Shown one piece after another: positions 1 through 8,424 of a stretch of 64,000 bases of DNA. This DNA comes from Roseovarius sp. SCSIO 43702. Its GTDB lineage: Bacteria; Pseudomonadota; Alphaproteobacteria; Rhodobacterales; Rhodobacteraceae. The stretch is taken from assembly GCF_019599045.1 (NCBI RefSeq), contig NZ_CP080623.1, forward strand, positions 2,936,501-3,000,500, read 5' to 3'. The translations under genes were made by a program, and so were the position numbers. The number at the start of each line of letters is the position of its first letter. Within the stretch, counting starts at the first letter, position 1. Under the pieces are notes generated by a model, which saw only the letters and a program-made list of their open reading frames with translations, had not been told where the DNA came from and did not search any database.

Positions 1-271
1 TCAGCGTGGTGGTCAGCGCGCCCACCCGCTCGGTCAGCGTGGCATTGCGATCCTGCTCCAGGCCCAGCGCCCGGCTCAGCGCGGCGATCTCCGCGCCAAG
101 CTCATCGAGCTTGCTCGCCTGCCCGCTGATCGTCTCGCGCAGGACGAACTGCACCACCATGAAGATCGTGAGCACGAACATCAGCACAAGAAGCAGCCCG
201 GTCATCGCGTCGACGAAACCCGGCCAGATCGAGGCCTGGAACCGCTGTCCTGTCCTGCGGGAAAGCGCCAT
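1..271 (-). CDS. OmpA/MotB-like peptidoglycan-binding membrane protein (3' end cut off)
   Basis: Only the first 90 codons lie in the window; the gene continues beyond base 1. The protein opens with a short cytoplasmic stretch (MALSRRTGQRFQ), then one membrane helix at about residues 20-45 (FVDAMTGLLLVLMFVLT), then a predicted coiled coil (KLDELGAEIAALSRALGLEQ). The Asp at the start of the helix sits where MotB/ExbD-type stators carry their proton-path aspartate. It starts 2 bases after the stop of the MotA/ExbB-like gene, so the two are one operon and very likely one stator-like complex. In related roseobacters the partner ends in an OmpA peptidoglycan-binding domain; that part is off the window, so the domain is inferred. 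Confidence 0.75.
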   Translation of the reverse strand, partial: MALSRRTGQRFQASIWPGFVDAMTGLLLVLMFVLTIFMVVQFVLRETISGQASKLDELGAEIAALSRALGLEQDRNATLTERVGALTTTL

Positions 272-273
272 CC

Positions 274-1491
274 CTACCGCTCCGGCCCGCGCGGATCCGC
301 ATCGCCACCGCCGTCGCGCATGACGCCCCGGCGATCACCCATGATCCGCATCAGCGCGTTCAGGTCGGTGCGAAGCTCGGTCATGGTTTCCTGCCGTCCG
401 GCGCTGATCTCCTCGAGGATACGCAGCATCTGGACGTCGATCGACCGCAGCCGCATCCGGCTTTCGGCGTCGAGACCGACGGAGCCGACCTCTTCCGCCC
501 GTGCCTCCAGCCGCTCGATCAATGCGCGCTGCCCCTCGGCCACCTGCGCGAGCGCCCGCGCCTCGGGGCGGCTTTCGCCCATCCGGTCCGCCATCCGCTC
601 GATCGCGTCGGCCAGCACGCCCAGCTTCTCGTCGACCATCGCGCGGCTGATATCGGTCTGGGTCATCATCTGGCCCAGCGCTTCCATCTGCTCGCTCATG
701 TGATCGACCACGCTGCCCAGCACGTTCTGTTCAAGCGTGCCCTCGCCCTCATGGCTCGCGAACCCGACGCGGGTGATGGTCGACATCCACTCTTCCAGCT
801 CGCGGTGGAACCGGTTCTGGCCGTGGCCCGCGAAGAGTTCGAGCAATCCCACCACGAGCGACCCGGTGAGCCCCAGCAGCGACGAGGCGAAGGCGACGCC
901 CATACCGCCCAGTTGCGCCTCGAGGCCGGTCATCAGCCGGTTGAACACCTCGACCCCGCCCTCGCCGTCCTGCGGCGCGAGGCTTCGGATCGTGTCGACC
1001 ACCGCCGGCACGGTCGTTGCCAGGCCGTAGAACGTGCCGAGAAGCCCGAGAAAAATCAGCATGTTGACGATGTATCGCGTGATCTCGCGCACCTCGTCTA
1101 TCCGCTGCGCCACCGAGTCGAGGATCGACCGCGCCGAACTTTGCGCAATCTGCATCCGCCGCGTGCTGCGCTGCCGCAAGAGGCTCGCCAGCGGCGCCAG
1201 GAGCTGCGGCGCCGCCACCTCCTCGTGACCGGGACGCCGCGCCGCGAAATCCTCGATCCAGCGCACCGAGCCGATAAGCTGGAACACCTGCCAGAAACAG
1301 GCGACCACGCCGATCAGGAAGACGAAGAAGATGAAGCCGTTGAGATACGGATTGGCGAGGAAGACAGGCAGAACCCGCGGCAGTGCCACGAAAACCCCGA
1401 GCCCGGTCAGGACCAGCACGATCAGCATCAGCACGATCTGCCGGACGGGCGTTGAAAACTGCGGCTCGACCTCGCGGTCCGGCTGGTCCAT
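274..1491 (-). CDS. MotA/ExbB-like proton-channel family membrane protein
   Basis: This 405-residue inner-membrane protein resembles the proton-channel halves of ion-driven motors (ExbB/TolQ/MotA family). It has two hydrophobic helices near the N terminus (QIVLMLIVLVLTGLGVFVAL, then FIFFVFLIGVVACFW) and a family-typical central pair (NMLIFLGLLGTFYGLATTVP and FASSLLGLTGSLVVGLLEL). A long helical C-terminal tail (LGVLADAIERMADRMG onward) probably lies in the cytoplasm. I chose the ATG at 1491 because GGGAG lies 7 bases upstream; the ATG at 1518 would add 9 residues and has a weak ribosome site. The gene abuts the OmpA/MotB-like gene downstream. Substrate and function are unknown; no flagellar or TonB genes are nearby, so an envelope stator role is an inference. 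Confidence 0.85.
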   Translation of the reverse strand: MDQPDREVEPQFSTPVRQIVLMLIVLVLTGLGVFVALPRVLPVFLANPYLNGFIFFVFLIGVVACFWQVFQLIGSVRWIEDFAARRPGHEEVAAPQLLAPLASLLRQRSTRRMQIAQSSARSILDSVAQRIDEVREITRYIVNMLIFLGLLGTFYGLATTVPAVVDTIRSLAPQDGEGGVEVFNRLMTGLEAQLGGMGVAFASSLLGLTGSLVVGLLELFAGHGQNRFHRELEEWMSTITRVGFASHEGEGTLEQNVLGSVVDHMSEQMEALGQMMTQTDISRAMVDEKLGVLADAIERMADRMGESRPEARALAQVAEGQRALIERLEARAEEVGSVGLDAESRMRLRSIDVQMLRILEEISAGRQETMTELRTDLNALMRIMGDRRGVMRDGGGDADPRGPER

Positions 1492-1558
1492 CTGGACGCT
1501 CCCGACACGGATTTTCATTGCGCGAAGCCTACGCGCTATCGGCGTCCAATGAAAGGGG

Positions 1559-2089
1559 TCAGGCCGCGATCTGCCGGACTCGCTCCACCAGCCATTCGAG
1601 GTCCGGGTCGCGAATGCCGAGCTCCACGAGATGCGAGACCGTGTTGTAGAGATACTCGGTGTTCGGTCCCCGCCCGCCCACGGCGCGGGCGATGATGCGT
1701 GCCTGCTCTTCCAGATCGACACCGCCGCAATACTGGACATGCTCCGCATCGACCACGTAAGTGACCGCCTCGACCTGCCGCCCGTCATGAAGATCAAGCG
1801 GCAGAACCTTCTCCACGTAGGCGGACGAGATCAGTTCGCGCTCGCGCAGGTAATCGAGCGTCGCCTCCTCTCCGCCATCCGCGACGCGCAACCCGAGGCC
1901 CACGCAGAACTCCTTCGGATGCGCGTCGAGCGCCAAGACGAGGCCCGGATCCGTCTCGGTGCCACGATGATGGATCGAGCGCATGCAGAAGCTGCGGGAA
2001 TAGCCCGGCAACGTGCCGATGACCCGTTCGGCCACGTCGAAACCCGGGTTCCACACAAGCGAGCCATACCCGAAAACCCACATCGCCAT
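1559..2089 (-). CDS. chaC: ChaC-type glutathione-specific gamma-glutamylcyclotransferase
   Basis: The 176-residue protein starts MAMWVFGYGSLVWNPGFD, the diagnostic glycine-rich loop (YGSLxW) of the ChaC family, and keeps the family's RSFCMRS and LEEQARII blocks. ChaC enzymes cleave glutathione in the cytosol to 5-oxoproline and Cys-Gly. Length is normal for bacterial members. The ATG at 2089 is preferred because it has an AGGGGG ribosome site and gives the canonical N terminus; an upstream in-frame ATG at 2119 would add 10 residues. It is divergent from the DUF2125 gene, with a 77-base gap that holds a TATAAA box but no clear -35. Confidence 0.92.
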   Translation of the reverse strand: MAMWVFGYGSLVWNPGFDVAERVIGTLPGYSRSFCMRSIHHRGTETDPGLVLALDAHPKEFCVGLGLRVADGGEEATLDYLRERELISSAYVEKVLPLDLHDGRQVEAVTYVVDAEHVQYCGGVDLEEQARIIARAVGGRGPNTEYLYNTVSHLVELGIRDPDLEWLVERVRQIAA

Positions 2090-2166
2090 GATCCGCACTT
2101 GCCCCCTGTCTTTTGCCAAGCGCGCCCTATAAACACCATCACGACGCGCAGCGAAAGGGCCGAGAC

Positions 2167-3174
2167 ATGCGACGGATATTCACGATTGTGGTACTCGCCG
2201 CGCTCGCATGGGGGGGCTACTGGTTCTTCGGCTCCGACGCCGCCGAGACCGCCTTCGAGAACTGGTTCGAGGAGCGCCGCGCCGAGGGCTGGGTCGCGGA
2301 ATACGACGAATTGCAGGTGCGCGGATTTCCCAGCCGTTTCGACGCCGGTTTCGAAGGGCTCCGGCTGGCCGATCCCGACACCGGCCTTGCCTGGACGGCG
2401 CCCTTCTTCCAGATCCTCGCGCTCAGCTACAGGCCCAACCACGTGATCGCCGTCTGGCCCGACAGCCATCGCGTCGCCACCCCGCTCGCCAAGTATGACG
2501 TGACAAGCGAGGACATGCGCGCGAGCCTCAAGGTCGAGCCGCAGACCGACCTCGCCCTCGAACGGCTGAGCCTCACCGCCAATGCCCTTTCGGTGCTCGA
2601 GGTGGGGACCGACTCGCCGGTCCGGGTCGAGGCGCTCTCCCTCGCCATGGAACAGACCGAGATCGAGGACGCACCGCGCTACCGGCTCGGCCTCTCTGCG
2701 CAGGATCTCTCGCCCGGCGCCGACTGGCAGGCGCGTCTCGACCCGCGCGACCGGCTTCCCGACCGCCTGGGCGACGTGCGCGTCGACATGACGGTCCTCT
2801 TCGACAAACCCTGGGATCTCGACGCCATCGAGGAGGCCCGCCCCCAGCCGCGCGAGATCGACCTGCGGCTCGCCGAGGCGACCTGGGGTTCGCTGCGCCT
2901 CGCGATCGCGGGCGAGGTGGAGGTGGACGAGAGCGGCCTTCCCACCGGCGACATCATGGTCAAGGCCCGCAATTGGCGCGAAATCCTCGAGGTCGCGCGC
3001 AATTCCGGGGCCCTGCCCGACGGCCTTTTCGAGCCGCTCAGCGAGGGGCTGGGCATGTTGGCACAGCTTTCGGGCAACCCCGAAACACTCGACATCCCGC
3101 TCGCGCTGCGCAACGGCCGCGTCTGGCTCGGTCCCGCGCCCATCGCCAAAGCGCCCGTCCTGCGGCTTCGCTGA
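2167..3174 (+). CDS. DUF2125 domain-containing protein
   Basis: This 335-residue protein has an N-terminal signal or anchor helix (RRIFTIVVLAALAWGGYWFF), so it is probably exported or anchored facing the periplasm. The rest follows the DUF2125 pattern of alphaproteobacteria: a W/Y-rich start (ENWFEERRAEGW), the FPSRFD block, then long beta-rich repeats of alternating polar and hydrophobic residues. The function of the family is not established. The ATG at 2167 places the hydrophobic helix at the very N terminus; an upstream ATG at 2113 would precede it with 18 polar residues and is less likely. Confidence 0.85.
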   Translation: MRRIFTIVVLAALAWGGYWFFGSDAAETAFENWFEERRAEGWVAEYDELQVRGFPSRFDAGFEGLRLADPDTGLAWTAPFFQILALSYRPNHVIAVWPDSHRVATPLAKYDVTSEDMRASLKVEPQTDLALERLSLTANALSVLEVGTDSPVRVEALSLAMEQTEIEDAPRYRLGLSAQDLSPGADWQARLDPRDRLPDRLGDVRVDMTVLFDKPWDLDAIEEARPQPREIDLRLAEATWGSLRLAIAGEVEVDESGLPTGDIMVKARNWREILEVARNSGALPDGLFEPLSEGLGMLAQLSGNPETLDIPLALRNGRVWLGPAPIAKAPVLRLR

Positions 3175-3310
3175 GACCCGTCATCGGCTTGCGCAAATGC
3201 CACAGCGGACGACCTTTCTGACCGGGTCACCGGGTTTTCCGGCTCGCCATGCGCGCGCGAGGTTTGCTATGGCCTTCGGGCCGGGGGCCAACACAGGGAA
3301 ACGAACCAGG

Positions 3311-4240
3311 ATGCACCGCCTTCTTGCCGCCGTTCTGGCTGGCCTCCTTCTGACATCGACCGCCCCGACGATCGCCCCCGCCGAGGGTCGGAGCTATATC
3401 GGGCACGGTCGGCTCGTCACGAACGACCTTCTGTTCGACCGGCGCGACAGGTGGCGCACGGGGTCCGTGGCGGGAAGCTATGTCTGGGGCCCGGAATGGA
3501 CGGGCGCACTTCCGCAGAGCTTCGGGCAAGTGCTCGAGTTCCGCATCAACGGCGAGATCATCGCCCCCGAGAATCTCAGCTTCCCCGCACCGGGCGACCG
3601 GCCCTTCGCGGGTGCGCTGTCGCTCGGCCTGCACACCCATCACCGGCGCGGCCGGACCGAGTTCGCGCTCGGCGGCGACCTGGTGATCACCGGGCCGCAG
3701 ACGGGATTCGACCACCTTCAGGACGCGCTCCACTCGGTCCTCGGCGGGCGCAAGGTCACCTCGCGGACCCGTAACGGGCAGATCGGCAACGACATCAACC
3801 CCACCATCGTCGCCGAAATCGGCCACGTTCTCGACTTCGGCGACGGCGGCGCCTCGCTGCGCCCCTTCGTCGAGGCGCGCGCGGGGGTCGAAACGCTTGC
3901 GCGCGCAGGCGTCGACTTCAGCTTCGGGCGCACCGGGCAGAACGAGCTCCTCGTGCGCGATCCGGTCACCGGCCACCGCTATCGCTCGATCTTCACCGAG
4001 GGCCGGGGCCTGGGCTTCGTTCTGGGCGGCGACATTGCCAAGGTCGACCACAGCGAGTTCCTGCCGTCCAACCGCGGCTACGAGCTGACCGACTGGCGTC
4101 CGCGCATCCGTGCCGGCGCACATTGGCAGAGCCGTTCCGGACATCGCCTCTTCTACGGTCTCACCTGGCTCGGCAAGGAGTTCGAGGGACAGCGCGACTC
4201 GCAGGTGGTGGGTTCTTTGCGCATCAATCTCAAATTTTGA
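3311..4240 (+). CDS. LpxR-family lipid A 3'-O-deacylase (DUF2219), outer membrane
   Basis: A 309-residue exported protein with a Sec signal peptide (RLLAAVLAGLLLTSTAPTIAPAEG). The mature part begins with the LpxR signature TNDLLFDRRDRWRTGS, where Salmonella LpxR has its metal and active-site Asn-Asp and Ser. It also keeps RPFAGALSLGLHTHH and the ITGPQ...ALHSVLG block that matches the region of the LpxR catalytic His. It ends in a hydrophobic beta-strand finishing in Phe (GSLRINLKF), a typical outer-membrane barrel signal. The family removes the 3'-acyloxyacyl chain from lipid A. No other lipid A genes are adjacent, so it may be controlled separately. Family assignment is firm; activity is inferred. 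Confidence 0.85.
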   Translation: MHRLLAAVLAGLLLTSTAPTIAPAEGRSYIGHGRLVTNDLLFDRRDRWRTGSVAGSYVWGPEWTGALPQSFGQVLEFRINGEIIAPENLSFPAPGDRPFAGALSLGLHTHHRRGRTEFALGGDLVITGPQTGFDHLQDALHSVLGGRKVTSRTRNGQIGNDINPTIVAEIGHVLDFGDGGASLRPFVEARAGVETLARAGVDFSFGRTGQNELLVRDPVTGHRYRSIFTEGRGLGFVLGGDIAKVDHSEFLPSNRGYELTDWRPRIRAGAHWQSRSGHRLFYGLTWLGKEFEGQRDSQVVGSLRINLKF

Positions 4241-4328
4241 TCTTCGCTCTTGACCGACATGGTTGAAGAATGAAGATCGCCTGTTAACCTCCCCGCATAA
4301 AAAGAATAAAAGGCAGGAAAGAGCAGGC

Positions 4329-5393
4329 ATGAAAACGGGCTTTCGAGGCACGTTTGTCATTTCCTGGTCGCAAACGGAAGTGGACGGGTTTCCCGCCGAC
4401 GGGCTCGGCGCGATATCGGTTGGGGTGACTTGGGCATGGCACGGCGACACCGTGCGGGTCGACGGGCCAAAAACCGTTCTGCGGCTGGACAGGGCAGACA
4501 ACGGCGCAGGTACACGCAGGCGGGCCGCACGGATGGTGCGGCGCATGGTCGGGGCGGCGCTCACCGGCAGGACCGACCTGTCGCGGGTCGAGGTGGACGA
4601 ACCGCTTCTCGATCACGGGTTCGTGGTCACGGACGGATCGCAAAGCTACACCGTCACCGTGATCGAGGTGGATGGCGGCACGCCGCCCCTCCTGATGTTC
4701 CACGACGAGATCCCTCCCAGGGATACCGAGATGTGGGTGGTGCATCACAGTCTCGACACCAACCACGCCCCCTCGGGCGGACCCGCCTCGGGCGGGGTCA
4801 TCTGCTTCACTCCCGGCACACGCATCGCCACGCCCGACGGCCCCCGCCTCGTCGAGGATCTGCGCGAAGGCGACCGGGTCGCCACCAAGGACAACGGCGC
4901 CGAGGAGATCCAGTGGATCGGCCGCCGCCGCATGACCGGCGCGCGCCTCTTCGCGATGCCGAACCTGCGCCCCATCCGTATCGGGGCCGGTGCCCTGGGC
5001 CATCTCCGGCCGGATCAGGAACTTCTGGTCAGTCCCGAGCACCGGATGCTGGTGCAGGGCGACGTGGCGCGGGCGCTGTTCAACACCGACGAAGTGCTCG
5101 TGTCGGCCAAGGACCTGGTGAACCAGGAGACCGTCACCGTCGATCTTTCGGTGCGCGAAGTCACCTACGTGCATCTCCTCCTGCCCCGGCACCAGGTGAT
5201 CTGGGCCAATGGCGTGGAAACCGAAAGCTTTCACCCCGCCTCCGCCGCGCTCTCGTCGCTGGCCGAGGACGACCGCGAGCGGCTCCTGGCGCGCAACCCC
5301 GCGCTGGAATACGAACCGCACGCCTATGGCGGGTTCGCGCGCCGGTGCCTCTCGGGGTCCGAGGCGGCGATCCTCACGCACGAGGCGGCCTGA
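4329..5393 (+). CDS. Hint-domain (Hedgehog/intein-like) protein
   Basis: A 354-residue protein of two parts. Residues 1-158 form a region I do not recognise. From Cys159 runs a Hint_2-type module: GGVICFTPGTRIATPDGP, then the EDLREGDRVATKDNG block, the VSPEHRMLV block with the conserved His, and a C-terminal VTYVHLLLPRHQVIWANGVE block. Hint modules perform self-cleavage by an N-S acyl shift at the Cys; bacterial stand-alone versions are common in roseobacters but their role is unclear. No signal peptide is evident, though residues 1-35 are moderately hydrophobic. The start at 4329 has AGGAAAGAGCAGG upstream; an ATG at 4263 would lengthen it by 22 residues without a good ribosome site. Confidence 0.88.
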   Translation: MKTGFRGTFVISWSQTEVDGFPADGLGAISVGVTWAWHGDTVRVDGPKTVLRLDRADNGAGTRRRAARMVRRMVGAALTGRTDLSRVEVDEPLLDHGFVVTDGSQSYTVTVIEVDGGTPPLLMFHDEIPPRDTEMWVVHHSLDTNHAPSGGPASGGVICFTPGTRIATPDGPRLVEDLREGDRVATKDNGAEEIQWIGRRRMTGARLFAMPNLRPIRIGAGALGHLRPDQELLVSPEHRMLVQGDVARALFNTDEVLVSAKDLVNQETVTVDLSVREVTYVHLLLPRHQVIWANGVETESFHPASAALSSLAEDDRERLLARNPALEYEPHAYGGFARRCLSGSEAAILTHEAA

Positions 5394-5454
5394 CGCGCCC
5401 CGGCCCGTCCCGCGGCGGCTCGCCCGCCTTTCGCGCGGATTCGCGAACGCGCCG

Positions 5455-5482
5455 TTGACACTGTCCGAAACCCCTATATAAG
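5455..5482 (+). promoter_or_regulatory. Promoter of rpsD with a structured leader
   Basis: A perfect -35 box TTGACA (5455-5460) is followed after 16 bases by TATAAG (5477-5482). Transcription should start near 5489, giving a leader of about 120 bases before the GTG of rpsD. The leader contains a CCCC-GCGA-GGGG hairpin (5507-5518) closed by a GNRA-type loop. S4 is an autoregulator in E. coli, so the leader could be a control site, but that is inference. Confidence 0.7.
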
Positions 5483-5610
5483 CCCGGCTTCATTGGTGTT
5501 GGTGGACCCCGCGAGGGGAACCCTGTCGCTCCGGCAAATCCGGTAGAGAGGACAACGCCCTTCACACGCCTTATCCCGTGAGGCGACACATTGATTGAAG
5601 GAGATCAGCC

Positions 5611-6231
5611 GTGACCAAACGCACGTCTGCCAAGTACAAGATCGACCGCCGCATGGGCGAAAACATCTGGGGTCGCCCCAAATCCCCCGTCAACCGCCGC
5701 GAAAACGCGCCCGGCCAGCACGGCGCCCGCCGCAAGGCCAAGATGTCGGACTTCGGTCTGCAACTGCGCGCCAAGCAGAAGCTCAAGGGCTATTACGGCG
5801 ACCTGACCGAGAAACAGTTCCGCCGCATCTATGCCGAGGCGGAACGTGTGCAGGGTGACACCGGCGAGAACCTCATCGGCCTGCTCGAGCGCCGTCTCGA
5901 CGCCGTGGTTTACCGCGCGAAATTCGTGCCGACCATCTTTGCCGCGCGCCAGTTCGTCAACCACCGCCACGTGCGCGTTAACGGCCAGCTCGTGAACATC
6001 CCCTCCTACCGCGTGAAAGAGGGCGACGTGATCGAAGTGCGCGACCGCTCCAAGCAGATGGCCGTGCTTCTCGAGGCCACGCAACTCGCCGAACGGGACG
6101 TTCCCGACTACATCGAGGTGGACCACTCCAAGATGACCGCGAAATTCGTGCGCACGCCGGCCCTTTCGGACGTGCCCTATCCGGTCATGATGGAACCGAA
6201 CCTCGTCATCGAATTCTACGCGCAGAACTAA
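5611..6231 (+). CDS. rpsD: 30S ribosomal protein S4
   Basis: The 206-residue protein matches S4 throughout: N-terminal [21 protein letters not shown], the central [12 protein letters not shown] block, and the S4 RNA-binding domain at about residues 95-160 ([22 protein letters not shown]). S4 binds 16S rRNA early in assembly of the small subunit. Translation starts at GTG behind a strong GAAGGAG site. The gene stands alone with its own promoter and terminator, away from a ribosomal protein operon, as in other Rhodobacteraceae. Confidence 0.98.
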   Translation: MTKRTSAKYKIDRRMGENIWGRPKSPVNRRENAPGQHGARRKAKMSDFGLQLRAKQKLKGYYGDLTEKQFRRIYAEAERVQGDTGENLIGLLERRLDAVVYRAKFVPTIFAARQFVNHRHVRVNGQLVNIPSYRVKEGDVIEVRDRSKQMAVLLEATQLAERDVPDYIEVDHSKMTAKFVRTPALSDVPYPVMMEPNLVIEFYAQN

Positions 6232-6255
6232 GGCCACGCGCCACGTCTGCGAGGG

Positions 6256-6290
6256 AAGGGCCGCGACGGGAGACCGTGCGCGGCCCTTTT
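6256..6290 (+). terminator. Rho-independent terminator of rpsD
   Basis: A perfect 10-bp stem, AAGGGCCGCG (6256-6265) with CGCGGCCCTT (6279-6288), has a 13-base loop and runs into TTTT. It starts 25 bases after the rpsD stop codon and is the clearest terminator in the window. Confidence 0.85.
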
Positions 6291-6415
6291 GCCCGGGTGA
6301 GGGCGAAAAACCGGAACTATCCGCACCAATCTCGATGAAAAGTCACGCGTATGAGCCAACGGGCTTTTCCAGCCGCAAAACTGCCACTAGAACGGCGTTC
6401 GGGGGAGACATGGCC

Positions 6416-7501
6416 ATGACGAAAATCACACCGCAGCCCGGCATCATGGAGATCGCCCCCTACGAGGGCGGGGCAAGCCATGTGGCGGGCATCGCCAATG
6501 TCGTGAAGCTCAGCTCGAACGAAAACCCCTTCGGTCCGAGCGACAGGGCCCGCGAGGCCTATGCCAAGGCGGCCTACAGCCTGCACCGCTATCCGTCGTC
6601 GGATCACGCCGCCCTGCGCCATGCGATCGCCGAGTTGCACGGGCTCGACCCCGCCCGCATCATCTGCGGCGCCGGAAGCGACGAGATCATCGCCTTCCTC
6701 TGCCAGGCCTATGCCGGCCCCGGCACCGAGGTCATCCACACCGAGCACGGCTTCGCCATGTATCGCATCAGCGCGCTGGCGGCCGGGGCCCTCCCCATCG
6801 AGGTGCCCGAGCGCGAGCGCGTGACCGACGTGGACGCGATCCTCGCCGCCGTGACCGACGCGACCCGCCTCGTCTTCATCGCCAACCCCAACAACCCCAC
6901 CGGCACCATGATCGGCGAGGGCGAGATCGCGCGCCTGGCCGAGGCGCTGCCGCCCCATGTCCTGCTCGTGCTCGATGGCGCCTATGCCGAGTATGTCGAG
7001 GGCTATGACGGCGGCGCGGGCCTCGTGGACAGGCGCGAGAATGTCGTGATGACGCGCACGTTCTCCAAGCTCTACGGGCTGGGCGGCCTGCGCGTCGGCT
7101 GGGCCTACGGCCCGGCGCACGTGATCGACGTGCTCAACCGCATCCGGGGCCCCTTCAACCTGAGCGCCCCCGCGCTCGCCGCGGCCGAGGCAGCGGTGCG
7201 CGACACCGAATGGGTCGCGAAATGCCGCGCCGACAATACCCGGCTCCGTGCATGGCTGGCCGAGGCACTGGCCGAACACGGGGTGCCCTCCGACACCTCG
7301 ACCGCGAATTTCATCCTCGCGCGCTTCGCCAACCGCGCGCAGGCCGAAGCCTGCGACGAGCATCTGCGCGCGGACGGCCTCATCGTGCGCCGCGTCGCGG
7401 GCTACAACCTACCGCAATGCCTGCGAATCACCGTGGGCGACGAGGCGAGTTGCCGCCGCGTTGCCCACACCATCGGTCAGTTCATGGGAGCAGGCGCGTG
7501 A
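6416..7501 (+). CDS. hisC: Histidinol-phosphate aminotransferase
   Basis: A 361-residue fold-type I PLP enzyme that converts imidazole-acetol phosphate and glutamate to histidinol phosphate in histidine synthesis. It can often also transaminate aromatic amino acid precursors. Seen: the [13 protein letters not shown]-terminal block, [19 protein letters not shown], and the PLP lysine (Lys218) in [16 protein letters not shown] chose the ATG at 6416 because GGGGGAG lies 8 bases upstream; the ATG at 6410 sits only 2 bases from that site. The stop codon overlaps the GTG of the cyclohexadienyl dehydrogenase gene (GTGA), so the two are translationally coupled. That pairing suggests a dual histidine and tyrosine/phenylalanine role, as inferred for similar alphaproteobacterial pairs. 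Confidence 0.94.
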   Translation: MTKITPQPGIMEIAPYEGGASHVAGIANVVKLSSNENPFGPSDRAREAYAKAAYSLHRYPSSDHAALRHAIAELHGLDPARIICGAGSDEIIAFLCQAYAGPGTEVIHTEHGFAMYRISALAAGALPIEVPERERVTDVDAILAAVTDATRLVFIANPNNPTGTMIGEGEIARLAEALPPHVLLVLDGAYAEYVEGYDGGAGLVDRRENVVMTRTFSKLYGLGGLRVGWAYGPAHVIDVLNRIRGPFNLSAPALAAAEAAVRDTEWVAKCRADNTRLRAWLAEALAEHGVPSDTSTANFILARFANRAQAEACDEHLRADGLIVRRVAGYNLPQCLRITVGDEASCRRVAHTIGQFMGAGA

Positions 7502-8424
7502 GCGTGATCTACGAGCGCGTCGCTCTCATCGGGCTGGGCCTGATCGCGTCGTCGATGTTCTGGGCGATGAAGCGCGCGGGCGTCGCGGGCGAGGTCACGG
7601 GCTATGCCCGCTCTGCCGAAACGCGCCGCACCGCGCGCGAGATCGGCCTCTGCGACCGCGTCTGCGAGAGCGCGCGCGAGGCCTGTGAGGGCGCCGATCT
7701 CGTCGTGCTTTGCGTGCCCGTCGGCGTCATGGGCGCCGTCACCGCCGAGATCGCCCCCGTGCTCAAGCCGGGCGCGACGCTGAGCGACGTGGGCTCGGTC
7801 AAGCGCGCCGTGATCGAGGCGGTGTCCCCCCATGTCCCCGACGGTGTGCATTTCATCCCCACCCACCCTCTCGCCGGGACCGAACAGTCGGGCCCGACCT
7901 CGGGGTTCGCAGAGCTTTTCGACAATCGCTGGACCATCATCCTGCCGCGCGAGGACGAGGACGAGGCCGCAACCCGGCGGCTCGAGACGTTCTGGCAGGC
8001 GCTCGGCGCCCTGACCGAACGAATGGACGCCGATCATCACGATCTCGTTCTCGCCGTCACGTCGCATACCCCTCACCTCATCGCCTACACGATGGTGGGC
8101 GTCGCCGACGACCTCAGCCGCGTGACCGACAGCGAGGTCATCAAGTATTCGGCGGCGGGCTTTCGCGACTTCACGCGCATCGCGGCCAGCGATCCGACCA
8201 TGTGGCGCGATGTCTTCCTGAGCAACAAGGACGCCACGCTCGAGATCCTCGGCCGCTTCACCGAAGAGCTCTTCGCGCTGCAACGGGCCATCCGCAAGGG
8301 CGACGGCGATCATCTCCACGCCTATTTCACCCGCACCCGCGCCATCCGCCGCGGGATCATCGAGGCCGGGCAGGATACCGACGCGCCCGATTTCGGCCGC
8401 GCGCCCAAGGGGAAACGCGCATGA
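7498..8424 (+). CDS. Prephenate/arogenate (cyclohexadienyl) dehydrogenase
   Basis: A 308-residue TyrA/TyrC-family enzyme that oxidatively decarboxylates prephenate or arogenate in tyrosine synthesis. It opens with the NAD-binding loop [15 protein letters not shown], followed by [13 protein letters not shown], the [12 protein letters not shown] block and [12 protein letters not shown], which carries the catalytic region His. The start is a GTG at 7498 inside the overlap with the hisC stop; the open frame continues upstream but only as a shadow of hisC. Its stop overlaps the ATG of the extensin-like gene (ATGA). No chorismate mutase or ACT domain is visible, so this is the single-domain form. 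Confidence 0.93.
   Translation: MSVIYERVALIGLGLIASSMFWAMKRAGVAGEVTGYARSAETRRTAREIGLCDRVCESAREACEGADLVVLCVPVGVMGAVTAEIAPVLKPGATLSDVGSVKRAVIEAVSPHVPDGVHFIPTHPLAGTEQSGPTSGFAELFDNRWTIILPREDEDEAATRRLETFWQALGALTERMDADHHDLVLAVTSHTPHLIAYTMVGVADDLSRVTDSEVIKYSAAGFRDFTRIAASDPTMWRDVFLSNKDATLEILGRFTEELFALQRAIRKGDGDHLHAYFTRTRAIRRGIIEAGQDTDAPDFGRAPKGKRA

Noticed and set aside
274..1797. Extension of the MotA/ExbB-like gene upstream to 1797.
   Set aside because: The extra residues overlap the ChaC gene in another frame and do not resemble the family; a good ribosome site exists at 1491.
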